64,000 nt of DNA from assembly GCA_032717465.1 (NCBI GenBank), contig CM064666.1, positions 21,285,732-21,349,731 on the forward strand, given 5' to 3'. The notes below the pieces were generated by a model. That model was given only the letters and a program-made list of their open reading frames with translations, had not been told where the DNA came from and searched no databases. Shown piece after piece: positions 1-10,764 of this stretch. The DNA is from Coenobita brevimanus. Taxonomy: Eukaryota > Arthropoda > Malacostraca > Decapoda > Coenobitidae. The translations under genes and the position numbers were made by a program. Numbering within the stretch: position 1 is the first letter of the stretch; every line of letters begins with the position of its first letter.

Positions 1-224
1 GGAGGGTAAGTAGGGGAGGGAGAATGAAATGCGAAGTTGTAGCCACATAATTTGTCTATTTTCTTTCATTCAGGCATCATATAAAGGAGTTACTATTCGG
101 TAAATAGAGCTGCATGACACCTTGTATAGTGGCGTCAGATAACAAACTTTAGATAGATGGTGATAGCAAGGACTGGCTCGTGAGAGAATTATACTGACGT
201 GACAGATCAAATGTTAGTTCAGGG
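1..224 (+). repeat. Left inverted arm of foldback element
   Basis: This arm pairs with 865-1087 at high identity over about 220 bases. A few substitutions and small indels separate the arms, so the copy is not very recent. Homology fades after ATGTTAGT near 218. Confidence 0.8.
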
Positions 225-864
225 CTATCGAGATTGTGTGGTCCCAGATTGTCAACGCGTGGAAGCCAGAGAACGAGAGGACACGAGCCTGTCTCCTCCA
301 GCACACCAAGGATGAGTGGGAGCTGTTCAGACGAAACCAGCAAACCATTAACAACATTGTTTCCCCGGTGCCGCGAAGCCTGCATGAGGTTTCTAAGTCA
401 TGAAGCCACTGGACTACTTACTAAGGCGTTCCTGGTTGCTTTGGCTTGACCAGTGTCGATAAACATTGACATAAATATATTCTGGGAATTTGGGTAGGAT
501 TTTGTTTTATTTTCCCTCTGATAGATTATGAGAGATTCCGTTATCATATCTACCCATGAACACAGACATCAAATTTATTTACCTTTTCTGCACAGTTATT
601 TTAAATAGCATTTTCATATAGAGATGTCATTAAAAATTATTGAATTGACATGATGGTGACTGTATAGCCGGAAGGTATAAGGCAAGGGTGATGATATTTA
701 CTGTGGACACAGCCATGTCAAAGGATGCATATAATATTTAGTTCCAAAAATTAATTACATGTAAGGGTAGAGGATGTTTCTTACACAAACATTACGGAAG
801 TCAAAGCTATCCAGATTCCATTCTGCATCTGAAGTCAAAAGACACGGATAAACACAAATATCTG
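225..864. other. AT-rich spacer of foldback element, non-coding
   Basis: Stops are frequent in all frames. I recognise no transposase motif, so the element would have been non-autonomous. Confidence 0.6.
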
Positions 865-1087
865 GCTCTGCACTAACATTTGATCTGTCACGTCAGTATA
901 ATTCTCTCACGAGCCAGTCCTTGATATCACCACCTATCTAAAGCTTGTTATCTGACGCCGCTATACAAGGTGTCATGCAGCTCTGTCTACCGAATAGTAA
1001 CTCCTTTATAATCCCTGAATGAAAGAAAATAGACAAATTATGTGGCCACAACTTAGTGTTTCAATCTCCCTCCCCCTCCTACCCTCC
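865..1087 (-). repeat. Right inverted arm of foldback element
   Basis: Reverse-complement partner of 1-224. Its outer end runs into a C/T-rich tract (1060-1180) which is partly homologous to the G/A-rich start of the left arm, so the exact terminus is uncertain. Confidence 0.8.
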
Positions 1088-1391
1088 CTCCCCCCCCTCA
1101 CTCCACCCAAGCACCATCGCTGGTCCCCCCACCCACCTTCCCTTCTCTCCCTGGCCCCTCCCTCGCAGTCCCTCTCATTCCCGTGTGACTTGCCGTGCAT
1201 AAAGGAGCCAGCCTGAGGCACGGAGTGCAGGAGGATAGGTGATTATTTATGGCCACGACTGTACATACCTCACTTCCTACCTTCATTTCTACCCATCTCC
1301 CTGTTAACTTCCCTACCTACCTCTTTGCCCTTTACCACCCTCCCTGCCTGTTCGCCTACCTACCTCCCTACCCAACTCCATATCTACCTAC
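1088..1391. repeat. Pyrimidine-rich low-complexity tract
   Basis: A C/T-rich stretch with CTACCTACC-type repeats. Apparent reading frames here are compositional and no gene is supported. Confidence 0.6.
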
Positions 1392-1535
1392 CAGGGATGG
1401 AACTGAGGTCTCGCTCAATCTCGTGCCTCGGCCTCAAGACCTCATTTTCATGAACTCGGACTCGATCGTGACCTCGACCTTCTAAACTGGCCCAAGTCTC
1501 GACCTTAGCTTCGAGGCCAGCTGAAAAGTGTAAAG
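1392..1535 (+). repeat. Possible hAT-type element terminus
   Basis: It begins CAGGGATGGAACTGAGG, which resembles hAT terminal inverted repeats (CAGGGATGG...). A subterminal region dense in CTCG and GACCTCG motifs follows. No opposite terminus or 8 bp duplication was found nearby, so this is a solo end or a chance match. Confidence 0.3.
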
Positions 1536-1584
1536 GCCTCGTGACAGCCCAAGTGATGGGTCGACTGTGCATTTCCCCCCCCCC

Positions 1585-1586
<2 letters not shown>

Positions 1587-1670
<84 letters not shown>

Positions 1671-1671
1671 C
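1587..1671. repeat. (CT)n then (CA)n microsatellite
   Basis: About 50 bases of CT repeat pass directly into about 30 bases of imperfect CA repeat. Confidence 0.97.
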
Positions 1672-1872
1672 TAATCTCAGCCTCGTCTTCATTACCCTTT
1701 CCCTCTCCCGCTCCCGCTTCCTCTGTCTTCTCCCACACTTATTCCTGTGCAATTCCTGTGTTATTCTTGTAGTCTGGTCACACTATTCCAGGAGCTGCAT
1801 AGTATGGGCGAACTGATATACTGCTTTTGTATTCTTTCAATTTCTTACTCTTTCTTCTTCAAACAAAGATAT

Positions 1873-1925
1873 TACACAAGAGGATAACTGTAGTAGGTCG
1901 ATGGGTCCATGTCAGGTACTCCCCC
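1873..1925 (-). repeat. Diverged CR1-like 3' end fragment
   Basis: The segment AGAGGATAACTGTAGTAGG and its flank match, with substitutions, the 3'-terminal segment of the CR1-like copies at 45645, 47279 and (reversed) 63700, which read AGAGGATAACTGCAGTAGG. Only ~50 bases are left. This is an old, heavily 5'-truncated copy. Confidence 0.55.
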
Positions 1926-2389
1926 TCAAAAAGATTTTCTTTTCTCTTCCTATGACCGAAAAAAGGACAAATTGGACCGATTACTGAATCTTGTATTTTC
2001 ACAGTAACAAAACTAAGAATTTGGAAAACAGCCTTCTTTAGTTTTTGTTTTCCTCATTTTCTTCTGAAGCTTATTCCTAACCTTTGATTGGTCCTGCCTA
2101 GTATGGAAACTACCTGTACGGCAGTTAATCAATTTTCTTATGCAATTATCATCCAGCATTCCTTGGCTTCTATATAATGAGTGCGCTGAAAACGCAAACG
2201 CACGACATTGAAAAACAACATGACACTTCCAGGACAAGGAAATGAAAGATAGGAACGTGTTAGTATTGGAATATGGTTGAACTGTCTATAGGGGTGGAAA
2301 AAGAAAGACACCTATTACAGTTGATTGAAGGCATAATGACGAACTAGCACTAAGGCATAATATGGGTATATGGCACTACGGGTAAATAA
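1926..2389. other. Non-coding, includes possible 3' UTR of element A
   Basis: No gene is supported. The part from about 2330 to 2389 lies just downstream (minus strand) of the last element A codons and is probably its 3' UTR. Confidence 0.4.
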
Positions 2390-3419
2390 TTATAATAAGT
2401 GCATGATAAAAACAGCAGTAAGAAAAGTGGTAATACTGGAAATAGAAACAGTGGGAGAGTCACCTAGGAAATCATTAAGTTGTTGGGGCTGACGTAGTAA
2501 GGAAAGGAAGGGGAACGCTGAGACGTTGTTGGAATGTAGATGAACAATAAAAAAAAAGGTGACGGATAGCCAGAGGGCAGTTACAGTGTGAGAAGATGGG
2601 CTGAGGGTCATGGCTCATCAAGTGATCATGAGTTAGGCGGGTATGGCCCAAGCAAAGACGAGCAAGGATAGTCTCCCATCGACGATTGGGGTGGGTTGAT
2701 GTGTGCCAGGGAAGATCAGAGGGTTTAACACTGTGAAGTTTGTTGTGAACCTGTTGGTCCCACGAGGATTGCCAATGATCACGTTAGAGACGGGTTAGAG
2801 GAGGGAAACAATCAAAGGCAGGATGGGGCGCCGAGAGGACCTAGGGTAGAAAGTAGCAGAGCGTGCCGGTGCGTCAACATGTTCTCTGTGCTTCCAATCT
2901 GACTAGGAATCCAGAGGAAGCGAACTGAATTTTTCCGAACAGAAAGGCAGAACAGCCACTCCTGAATTTGTGTGATTAGAGGATGAGAAGAAGGCGTGGT
3001 GTGTTAGGAAGTGAGCGTTCTGAGGAAATAGAAGATAACAAAGGTGGAGAAAGAGAACCTAAGAAGAGACTTCAGAGCAAGAAGAGTAGCATACAGTTCT
3101 GTAATGAGGATACTTGAAGAAGTTGCAGTCGAAGGAAATGTACTTTAGGAGAAGGAGTCAGGAAACAGAACAGCACACCCGACACCATGACAAAACTTAG
3201 AGCAGTCATTAAAGATATGCGCGGCAGAAGAGAGGAAATATATTCTAGAAAAAGGGAGTGAAGAGTATCTGGGGGAAGAAGAGACTTAGGACAGGGGAGA
3301 AAAGAAGGGCAGACCACAGCAGGAGGCAGAGGCAAAGGCGGGAAGGAAACTAGACGAGGTGGAAAGACAGGAGGAAAGGCAAAATCACTAGACTGACCCG
3401 AAGGAGGAATGGTGTAATG

Positions 3420-3610
3420 GTGAAACTGACAAATCGATCACCAGCGGGAGAAGAGAGTGATGTAATGGGGTATATAAAAGCCCGTGTTGCGTCGATGCAA
3501 CGTGGGGATCCTCTCTTTGCCTCAATGGTAACGTGCGCGCCTATGAAGCGCGAGGGCCTGAGATCGAATCTCGGTCAGGAGAGTGTGATTAATTTGTTAA
3601 GTTTCAGTTC
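3420..3610 (+). mobile_element. tRNA-derived SINE-like insertion in element A
   Basis: A stretch lacking RT/RNase H homology separates two parts of element A ORF2. Its centre (3511-3583) is tRNA-like. The limits are approximate and I found no clear target duplication. Confidence 0.45.
3511..3583 (+). ncRNA. tRNA-like sequence (SINE head or tRNA pseudogene)
   Basis: CTCTCTT (3511-3517) can pair with AGGAGAG (3577-3583). CGCGC-CTATGAA-GCGCG (3536-3552) is a perfect five-pair anticodon arm with a 7-base loop, and CTGAG-ATCGAAT-CTCGG (3558-3574) is a five-pair T arm with B-box-like GATCGAATC. The D arm pairs poorly and two extra bases sit before the 3' acceptor strand, so I call it a SINE head or decayed tRNA, not a functional tRNA gene. 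Confidence 0.5.
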
Positions 3611-6295
3611 GGTTATTATAATGGAAGGAGATGGGAGACTGAGTGAAAAGAGTTTTTGAGAAAGCTGGGAGGACGGAATAACTGATTTGTTGGAAACTGA
3701 AGGAGACGTGAATAGGACCTAAGAGTGAGAAGAGAACGACGATAAGAGAGGAGGGAAATGCCCGATTCAGCACAAAGACAAGCAGGAGTCGACTGTAAAG
3801 CATCAATAGCTAAAAGAAGACCAGTATGATGAACTGAATCTAGCTTTGAAAGAGTGCGTGTGGAGGCAGAAGAATAGACTTGACAATCATAATCGAGTTT
3901 GGAAAAAATAAGGACAGAGCAGACGAAGATGTGTGACACGATCAGCACCCCATGAAAGGTGAGACAGCATTTGCAGCAAACGAAGACGATGAAGGGTAGA
4001 AGACTTGAGGGAAGAAGTATGCGCATTCCAATTTAACCAAGAGTCGATTGTGAGGCCAAGAAATGTGGTAGATGATCGGTAGGAAAGAGGGATGTTATAT
4101 AAGTACAGAGAAGACTGTAGTATGGTTCGCAAATGAGTAAACGTTACTGCACAGGACTTATAGGTAGAAAAACGAAAACCATGAGTAGTAGCCCATGTGG
4201 AGGCAGCATCGATGGCGGACCGAAGAAGGGATTGGAGTCGAGGCAGGTCTGAATCTGCAGCATAAAAAGCTAAATCATCAACATACAGAGAGGCCGAAAC
4301 AGAAGCGGGTAGAGAAGAGACAGTGCCATTAATAACTACAAAAAAAATGGTAGTACTAAGGATGCAGCCTTGGAGGACATTTTCATGATGGGGAAAAGCA
4401 CTGGAGAAGTGGTCTCTTAGACGGACATGAAAGGTTCGGAGGGAAAGAAATTTTGAAGAAAAACACTTATGTTACCATGTAGACCTAGGGAACAAAGACA
4501 AAGAAGAATATGATACCTCTATGCAGTATCGTATGCCTTTTCTAAAAAAAAAAAAAAAATGGCAATGACCGACTGGCGGAGTGAACAAGCAGAGCAGATA
4601 AAAATATTCGAGTTTGAGAAGAGGATCTATGGTGCTGCGTGCATTGCGATACCCAAACAATAAAGGAGAGAGAAGAGTACGGGATTCAAGGTGCCACATG
4701 AGTCAGGTATTGACCATCCGTTCAAGCAGTCTACATAAACAGCTAGTCAGGGCTAGGAGACGGTAATCTTGAGGATGATTACCAGGATTACCAGTTTTAA
4801 GAAACTAGAGGATGATTGTTATATGCCAGTCAGATGGGAAGAAACATTCAGTCCAAAATTTGCTATAGAGGGTCAAGAGAAAGGACGTGGCTTGTGGAGA
4901 GAGATGTTTTAACAGTGTAAAGAACACCATCAAGTCCTTCACTTGTAGTTTTACAGGATTTAAGTGAAGACGATAATTCATGAAGAAAGAGGGGAGCGTT
5001 AAAAACTCCCTCAGCTGACAAAGTAAAAGAAATTGATATTGATTCAGATTTCAGGCAATGAAATTCTGGAGAGAGATGAGATCCACTACTAATAGGACTA
5101 AAAGAATTACCCAAAGCATCTGCAACTAAGCGAATGAGAGCTACAGACTGGCCATTAGTATGAAGAATCGGAGCTTGGAGTGGGATATGTTTGCCCGACA
5201 TTCTACGAAGTCGGGACCAAACTGCTGCAACAGGTGTATTTACAGTAATAGAAGAAGTATAGTCTCTTCAACAAGAACGTTTAGCCTGACGGATGGTATG
5301 ATGGAAGCCTCGGAAGATCGGCGAAATACGAGGAGGCTACAAATTCGATCAGGGGTGGCCTGTTTATGACGAAACCTTTTCTAGGTGGCACGTTTCACAC
5401 AGAGGGATCGCAAATATTTAGGAGTCCACCAAGGAACACGTTTGGCAGTAGAAGGTCGTGTATCACGGGGAATGGCAGTAAGAGTAGTACTTACACCAGG
5501 ACAAGGAAGGACAATATATCTTGTGGAGATGAAAAGGAGGAAGGAGGAAGAGGGGGCATGCTAAGGGAAGAAAATAACTTCCAGTCAGGAGCATGGAACT
5601 GCCAAGGGGGGGGGGGCGAGGTATAGGACAGCAAAGAGCAAGAGAGTTTGATGGGGAAGTGATCACTTAAAAGACTGTCTTCTGGTACCAACAAATAAAA
5701 GTTGAGAGAAACTGAAGGTGAGCAAAGGGACAGATCCAAACAAGAGAGAGAATGAGTACAGAGATCAAAGTGGGTAGGGGTGCCAATGTTAAAGATAAAA
5801 ATATCTTGGGAAGAAAGAAACTGTTCTAATAAGCATCCTTTAGTGGTGATCACACGGTCACCCCACATGGAATGATGGCAATTGAAATCACCAACAAGAA
5901 TCGCAGGAGGAAGGGAATGAAGGAAAGAGACCAAGTTAGGAAAATCAAGAGAGACAGAAGGAGAGAAACAGAAAGAGCTACTGTAACAGTAATCCACTGA
6001 CGGAGAAAGACACGAGCAGAAGTATGAGGGATAGAAGAAGACATAGGAAGAGGTTCAAAGGGGACATCATTGCAGATAAGGAGGGCAGTATCATATGAAG
6101 GAGGGGATCCAAGAAAAGTATAGCCAGGAATAGGAACCAGGGAAGTATGGAAAAAGATTTCTTTAAGAGAGATAAGAAAAGGATTATGGGAGGAAATGAG
6201 AAAACGAAGTTCCGTACAATGGGTACGAAAGCCTCTAATATTCCACTGAAGAAGTTCCATGACTATGGAGAATAAGCATGGGAGGAGTGCAGAGA

Positions 6296-6985
6296 TTACT
6301 TAAGGTGTTGAGGGAAAACGTATCCAGGAGGCATAAGTAACTCAAGAATGGAAGTGATCAGGGAAGGCGTAGTGATCATAGAGGTGGCGGGTGTCTGGAT
6401 AGAGGAAGAGTGGGAAACAGAAGAGAGGGGAAGAGGAGGTGCAGCAGAGGTAGTAGGAATGGAAGGAGAAGATTCAGGAGAGGTAGAAGGAATGGGAGGG
6501 GAAGGTTCAGGAATGGTAGGAGGAATGGGATTGGGAAGGAGTGGGTATGGGGGAATGTATTTCCCCAGTGACAAGGGTAGGCAAGGAAAAGGTACGATGA
6601 AGATAAGATGATACTTTGCAGGGTTTCTGCTTCCATAGGAGAGGACAAAGGTTGAATGCGAGCTGGTGAAAAAGCATTATGGCACTGTTGTTTGAAGGAG
6701 GAGGAACATTGGATAGGCTGGGCCGTAGAGAAATTGGGAGAGAGACCAGGAATATGAGACGGAGAGCATACAACGGCACGTTTACATTTGCTAGCTCGAG
6801 GAGAAGGTGAAGGAGGAGAAGAACGGGAGAAGAAGGTGAGGTCAGGTAGAGGGAGCAGAACTAACAAGAGAGGAAGAAGAGGAAAAGTAATTAGGAAGAG
6901 AGACAAGAGCAGAGAAACAATGTGAGAGAGGTACAGAAGTAGAGACACATACAGGACTGGAATACTGGTATTAGCGGGGGCATTT
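6296..6985 (-). pseudogene. Element A ORF1 (gag-like) remnant
   Basis: Only the C-terminal part of a gag-like nucleic-acid binding protein remains. The minus-strand translation includes a short Cys-containing stretch (KCKRAVVCS) and ends in a long Pro/Ser/Thr-rich tail finishing at 6296. No intact CCHC knuckle is visible, unlike elements B and C. The assignment rests on its place directly upstream of the endonuclease ORF and its composition. It could have been part of a different ORF1 type. Confidence 0.45.
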
Positions 6986-7027
6986 TTACATGTCTGCTTT
7001 CATGAAATTCAGATCCTTAAATTGTTC

Positions 7028-7100
7028 CCTGCCCCACCTGGGATTTGACCCTGGATCCATTAGGACTGCAGGCTGCCTCTCTACCCATTCACTGGGAGGG
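7028..7100 (-). ncRNA. tRNA-like sequence with A and B boxes (SINE head)
   Basis: On the minus strand, GGGTAGAGAGGC (about 7088-7076) resembles a pol III A box and GGGTCAAATCCC (7051-7040) a B box, spaced about as in tRNA. A tRNA-derived SINE is likely. It sits right at the 5' break of element A. No poly-A tail or duplication was identified. Confidence 0.4.
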
Positions 7101-7424
7101 CGGTGCTTCAGAGATGTCGATTGGGACGTGATGTGTGGGGGAGCAATAGCAGGGTACCTTAATGAACTCCATGGTGTGTGGAGGTTTGATTACCAGGTGG
7201 ATGTTGCATTTGTGTCTCCATTCTGTTCTGCCCTCTCCCCTGTCCTTGGGTCCCTGTTGCTGCCTCAACTAATTTTGCAAGGCTCTTTCCTTCTACTATT
7301 GCTTCTTCCTTCCCTTTCTTCTATCCTCTCTGTTCTATCTTTGGCTTTAAATAGAGTGGAATTTTCCACGTTCATCAAAATTCTCATCAATGATCCTTAC
7401 TAAGTTGCAACAGGAAGGATTAAG

Positions 7425-8250
7425 GTGTGCCCGTGTGGTACTGGTCAGGCCAGTTGTAGGGATCATGGTGGCTCGGCACCACCGCAGTGTGTGGACCTCA
7501 GCAGAGGCGGAAGTGCTACAGAGCTGCAGCTTTTGGATCCGGGGTGCTGTTGCTTAGTGGTAGGACTCTCGGCCAATAGCCGGTGGCCCATTTTTGTGCT
7601 GGGAGACTTTGCTTTCCCACATGGTGTTGTTGTCCCTTTTTGGGCAGGGTAGTGAGTGCATGCTTGGAGCTTGGTCCCTACTTGGGTCATGGCCTGGCCT
7701 GTGGACTGTGAGTTCCACCCAAACAATCTTTTCTTTTCAACGGTCATGTTGAGCCTTTTCCTTTTCATGAAAATTAAGGAAATTATTTCTGGTTCCCCCT
7801 CCCCAGGTTCTGCCAATGTTTTGACTCCCGATGGCGACCCCTGCTTCTCTTTCTGATACGGTACGTCTCTGGCTCTTACCACTGTTACTCAGCCTGTTTC
7901 ATCCTGCTTAACTACACCATCTCCCGCCTCACAGTCCCCTCCATCTACAATTCTGTCCACCTATTCATCTTCTCTACTAACTTTAGAACTTCATCTGGTT
8001 CCACACCGTCTTCCATCTGCGCGTCCTGTTTCTTCGGCTTCATCATCCCGTCCACATTCTGCTTCCCAGTTCGCTAGCCCTCTCTTGACTACCTCTCTTT
8101 TCAGACCCCAGACCTGGCCTCTCGCCTCACCTCTCACTGCCACAACATGTAGGCTCAAATATTACATTCTCTGTACTACCCAATGGTTCCCATCTCTTCA
8201 AGGTACAAAATGAAGCCCAAGCAGAAATTATATCTTTAATTGACTCATCA
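7425..8250 (+). pseudogene. Fragment of an I-like element 5' part and ORF1
   Basis: After a GT-rich leader, an ATG at 7831 opens a short frame. A Ser/Pro/Thr-rich translation in another frame (about 7870-8130) leads to a segment near 8160-8250 reading FSVLPNGSHLFKVQNEAQAE. Its pattern matches element C ORF1 (VSLQGDGSLLLEARNEEE). The rest of the element is missing. I infer a 3'-deleted gag-like fragment, lying head to head with element A. Confidence is limited because the match is short. Confidence 0.35.
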
Positions 8251-9268
8251 GATAATCTGCCACAGCATTCATTAGAAAGGAATTACCCAACAATTATCCA
8301 ACACACAATTCGTTTAATGCCAAAGGAGACAGAGAAAGATATGGGAAGGCAGAGGTTCAATGAGGTAATGTGGCTGGACATTCATTAAAGAGATGATGGA
8401 TAATTAAGGGGCCATTTACACTATGAATAAACACTGCACAAACAAATAATACCAGTAACGTGCACTTTGTGAGCGCGTGATGAGCGAGTGAACGCCATGT
8501 TATAACAATTTCCCTCTGATATAAAATTATAGGCGGAATCTCTGATATTTAAATGCTAGAGCTGATGCCAAAAACACAGTGTCACGACGGAAAATCTTTT
8601 TCAGTTTGATTCTGTAACTGAGGCGCTCACTGATTACAGCCAAACACCCCTTTGGAAAACTCGACATACCAAGTGGTTCCTATGGCTTCATGGGTATGTT
8701 TTTAGTTGATAAAATTTATTGAATGAATACTCTCATGCAGAAAGAATTTCAACTCTATTTCACAAAGCAATAAAGTTATTAACTTCTGCTTTACGTGACG
8801 GTCTGGTCAGGCCGGACCAGGTCGGGCCATGCCGGGTTGGGCCGCTCGTTTCCAAACTTAACTGGACGTAAACATCGCCTGCTCGTAATCATGGCTAGGA
8901 ACAATCTAAAAGTATATTTGTATGAATAACTACTCAATACTAACAGAAATATAGAGCTGATATTCTTGTATTTTAGCCGTGCCTTTGCAGCACTGCTCGA
9001 TACACAGTAAGTGTCTGACACTGCTATGCACCTTGGAACTCTTGTAAGCAAAATCTTCATAACACCACAGCCTTTCTGGATGGTATGGAAGTCCTTTGTG
9101 GAGTATTGCTCAACCGTGGCGAACCTCATTGAAGCAATGATTGGTGTTTCGATTATTTTTCGATTATTTTCCTTCTCACACGCTACACAACTGATACCGT
9201 CAGCCTGAGTAAAGCTAAAATGATTCCCGTGTGCAGTGTACGACGGCAACAATAACTGGTGTTTCGAT
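8251..9268. other. Non-coding region, no recognised gene
   Basis: AT-rich DNA with a GC-rich patch at 8800-8850 containing GGTCTGGTCAGGCCGGACC, an imperfect palindrome. The 153-codon minus-strand frame at 8791-9252 has no recognisable motif and I do not treat it as a gene. TGGTGTTTCGATTATTTTTC occurs at about 9147 and again at about 9259. Confidence 0.5.
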
Positions 9269-9470
9269 TATTTTTCGAAGGTGTGCGATTTGTTCATATT
9301 CTTGTCTATCATTTTCCAGTGCAAGCGTTTTTCTATCCATCATGGTTTCCATTTTTTTTTTTTTTTTATAATTTTCCGAGTGTGTGTGATGCAGTCATGA
9401 TCTTGTCAATCAGTTTCCAGTACAAGCATTTTCCTCTCCATTATAGTTGTCTATAGTTTTCCAAGGGTTG
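9269..9470. repeat. Degenerate ~101 bp tandem repeat
   Basis: CTTGTCTATCATTTTCCAGT at 9301 recurs as CTTGTCAATCAGTTTCCAGT at 9402, a spacing of 101 bases. The flanks (TTTTCGAAGGTGTGCG and TTTTCCGAGTGTGTGTG) also align. A third, weaker partial copy follows to about 9590. Confidence 0.6.
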
Positions 9471-9728
9471 TTTTTCTATCTTTTCCATGGATGTATAATT
9501 CGACTGTAATAGATGTCTATCATTTGTCACCCTTTGACAGTTCTATCATATTCCAGTACTGACGTGTTCCTGTCTCCCATTTCCCTGTCCTGCAAGTGTC
9601 ATGTTGTCCATTTTCAAATCATGCGTTTTTGGGCGATCCCTCCCTTCCTACCCTCTTTATTTTTTCTTCCTCGATTCCTCACTCATCCGTATCATCACTC
9701 TCTTCTGTCTTCTTTTCATCTCCATTTT

Positions 9729-9731
<3 letters not shown>

Positions 9732-9792
<61 letters not shown>
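9732..9792. repeat. (GT)n microsatellite
   Basis: About 60 bases of uninterrupted GT. It directly abuts the 5' end of element B at 9794. Confidence 0.97.
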
Positions 9793-9793
<1 letters not shown>

Positions 9794-9860
9794 CTCCCTA
9801 TGGGAACCACCTTGTCATGGTGGGGGGCTTGAGTACTCCGTAAGTCTGGTGGGTCCTACC
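9794..9860 (+). ncRNA. Conserved 5'-terminal structure of element B (possible HDV-like ribozyme)
   Basis: Bases 1-7 (CTCCCTA) can pair with TGGGGGG after the hairpin CCA-CCTTGTCA-TGG, the P1/P3 order of HDV-like ribozymes. Element C has G at position 7 facing the same U, so the A-U here is a compatible change. P2 and P4 are much less clear than in element C. Known biology: HDV-like ribozymes at 5' ends have been described for several non-LTR families. The assignment here is inference. Confidence 0.3.
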
Positions 9861-10084
9861 AGCGGTGGGGGGGGGGGGCAGATTCAGTAGGAGGATAGTG
9901 TTACCCGTACTGGAAGGACCATCAGTGAGGAGTCAGACTAAAGTGGGTATCACAAAGGACCTGAGAATATCGTGTGCAGCACAAAATGAACATCCAAGCT
10001 GAGCTTGGACGTCCGTTCCCTATCACACGGTGGACGTCCATGGCCACCTTCTTCTTTATCGAGTTCACTCCACGCGACTGGGAG

Positions 10085-10440
10085 GTCACTTTCTACTCCC
10101 TAGCAGTAGGCCCAGGCAAGATTCGCTAATTTTGGATTCGATAGAATCGAGTCTTTGAGGGAGTACATTCGCCGGATTCGATTCCGGATTCGACTCTTCT
10201 ACCAGGAAGTTATGGTGGTAAGTGGCTCGGTGGAGTCGGTGCGCCGAGTGCAGCCGTACCCCGAACAGGAAGTAAGGGATCAAGGTTCACCAAACTGGTC
10301 AGACTCGCCCTCAGGCGCTTACTAAGCCGCTTATCAGCCACGGCTGTTCGATAATACTTATATATAAAAAACAAAAAATGTTTGAATTCAGGATGCATGG
10401 TTGTGGAGAGTGTTGACGTTTTTCGTTGCACTCTTCTCTA
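10085..10440. repeat. GGATTCGA-rich sequence, possible hAT-related insertion
   Basis: This part of element B's unusually long leader has repeated GGATTCGA/TCGAATCC motifs. Similar motifs occur at 33890-33985, which ends in CCCATCCCTA, a hAT-like terminus. It may be an insertion in the 5' UTR. Limits and duplications are unclear. Confidence 0.3.
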
Positions 10441-10764
10441 GATTTGTAGGGCTGCCTCACTGGCATTACCTTCTTTTTTTTCACCCTTCTGGTGACGCTT
10501 AGGTTTAGCTAGTTCTCAGTTACCTCCCCTCCCTGTTACTCTTGAACAGTAGGTGTCTGTTCTAATAAACTGAGTTTACCTTTGCTTATCGCCCACGGAG
10601 GGTCCCCTCCACTGATCGCTCTGGGGCGTGAACAGACACGGTCGGGCCTCCCTGAAGTGGTTTGAGAGGGCAACCTTAGATATGGGTGTTCTGCCCCTGG
10701 TTGTTTGTCCCTTGATTGTCTTTTCTCCTTCTTCCCACTTCCTCTGTTAGGGGGGGGGGTTACT

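Larger units (their letters stand above)
1..1087. mobile_element. Foldback element with long inverted arms
   Basis: The first ~224 bases reappear as a reverse complement at about 865-1087. Both arms share the same run from the purine-rich end through the segment reading TTGTGGCCACATAA (right arm) or TTGTAGCCACATAA (left arm) and on to ACGTGACAGATCAAATGTTA. The ~640 bp spacer is AT-rich and shows no coding potential. Arms this long with a non-coding middle fit a foldback element or a MITE with long terminal repeats. The left arm already matches at base 1, so the true left end may lie outside the window and no target duplication could be checked. The transposon superfamily is not recognised. 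Confidence 0.75.
2390..6260 (-). pseudogene. Element A ORF2: endonuclease-RT-RNase H polyprotein, broken
   Basis: This would have nicked target DNA and reverse-transcribed the element RNA. The start at 6260 gives MELLQWNIRGF, the typical first motif of an AP-like endonuclease (LLQWNIRG). GDFNCHHSMWG and SDHFPIKL (5997-5491) are later endonuclease motifs. RT pieces include FGYRNARSTIDPLL (4699-4472) and the C-terminal TFLGLTIDSWLNW (4132-3887). An RNase H-like stretch lies at 3335-3072, and the last frame ends FLTAVFIMHLL at 2390, comparable to the ends of elements B and C. Many frameshifts, an A15 run near 4545 and a tRNA-like insertion near 3420-3610 break it. Confidence 0.7.
2390..6985 (-). 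mobile_element. Element A: decayed I-clade non-LTR retrotransposon
   Basis: Read on the minus strand, this region has the order of an I-clade non-LTR element: a Pro/Ser-rich C-terminal gag part (6985-6296), AP-type endonuclease (6260-5491), reverse transcriptase (5201-3616) and RNase H plus C-terminal tail (3430-2390). Every domain is split by frameshifts and stops, so it is old and inactive. The same order is seen in the better preserved elements B and C. The 5' side ends near 6985, beside a tRNA-like sequence. Confidence 0.75.

Noticed and set aside
1006..1221. Gly/Arg-rich and Pro/Ser-rich frames
   Set aside because: Both strands of a C/T-rich low-complexity tract.
3511..3583. Functional tRNA gene (loop would read anticodon ATG)
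   Set aside because: D arm does not pair and the acceptor is offset by two bases. It sits within a decayed retroelement.
8791..9252. 153-codon minus-strand open frame
   Set aside because: No recognisable domain, it contains a GC-rich palindromic patch at one end, and nothing supports expression.
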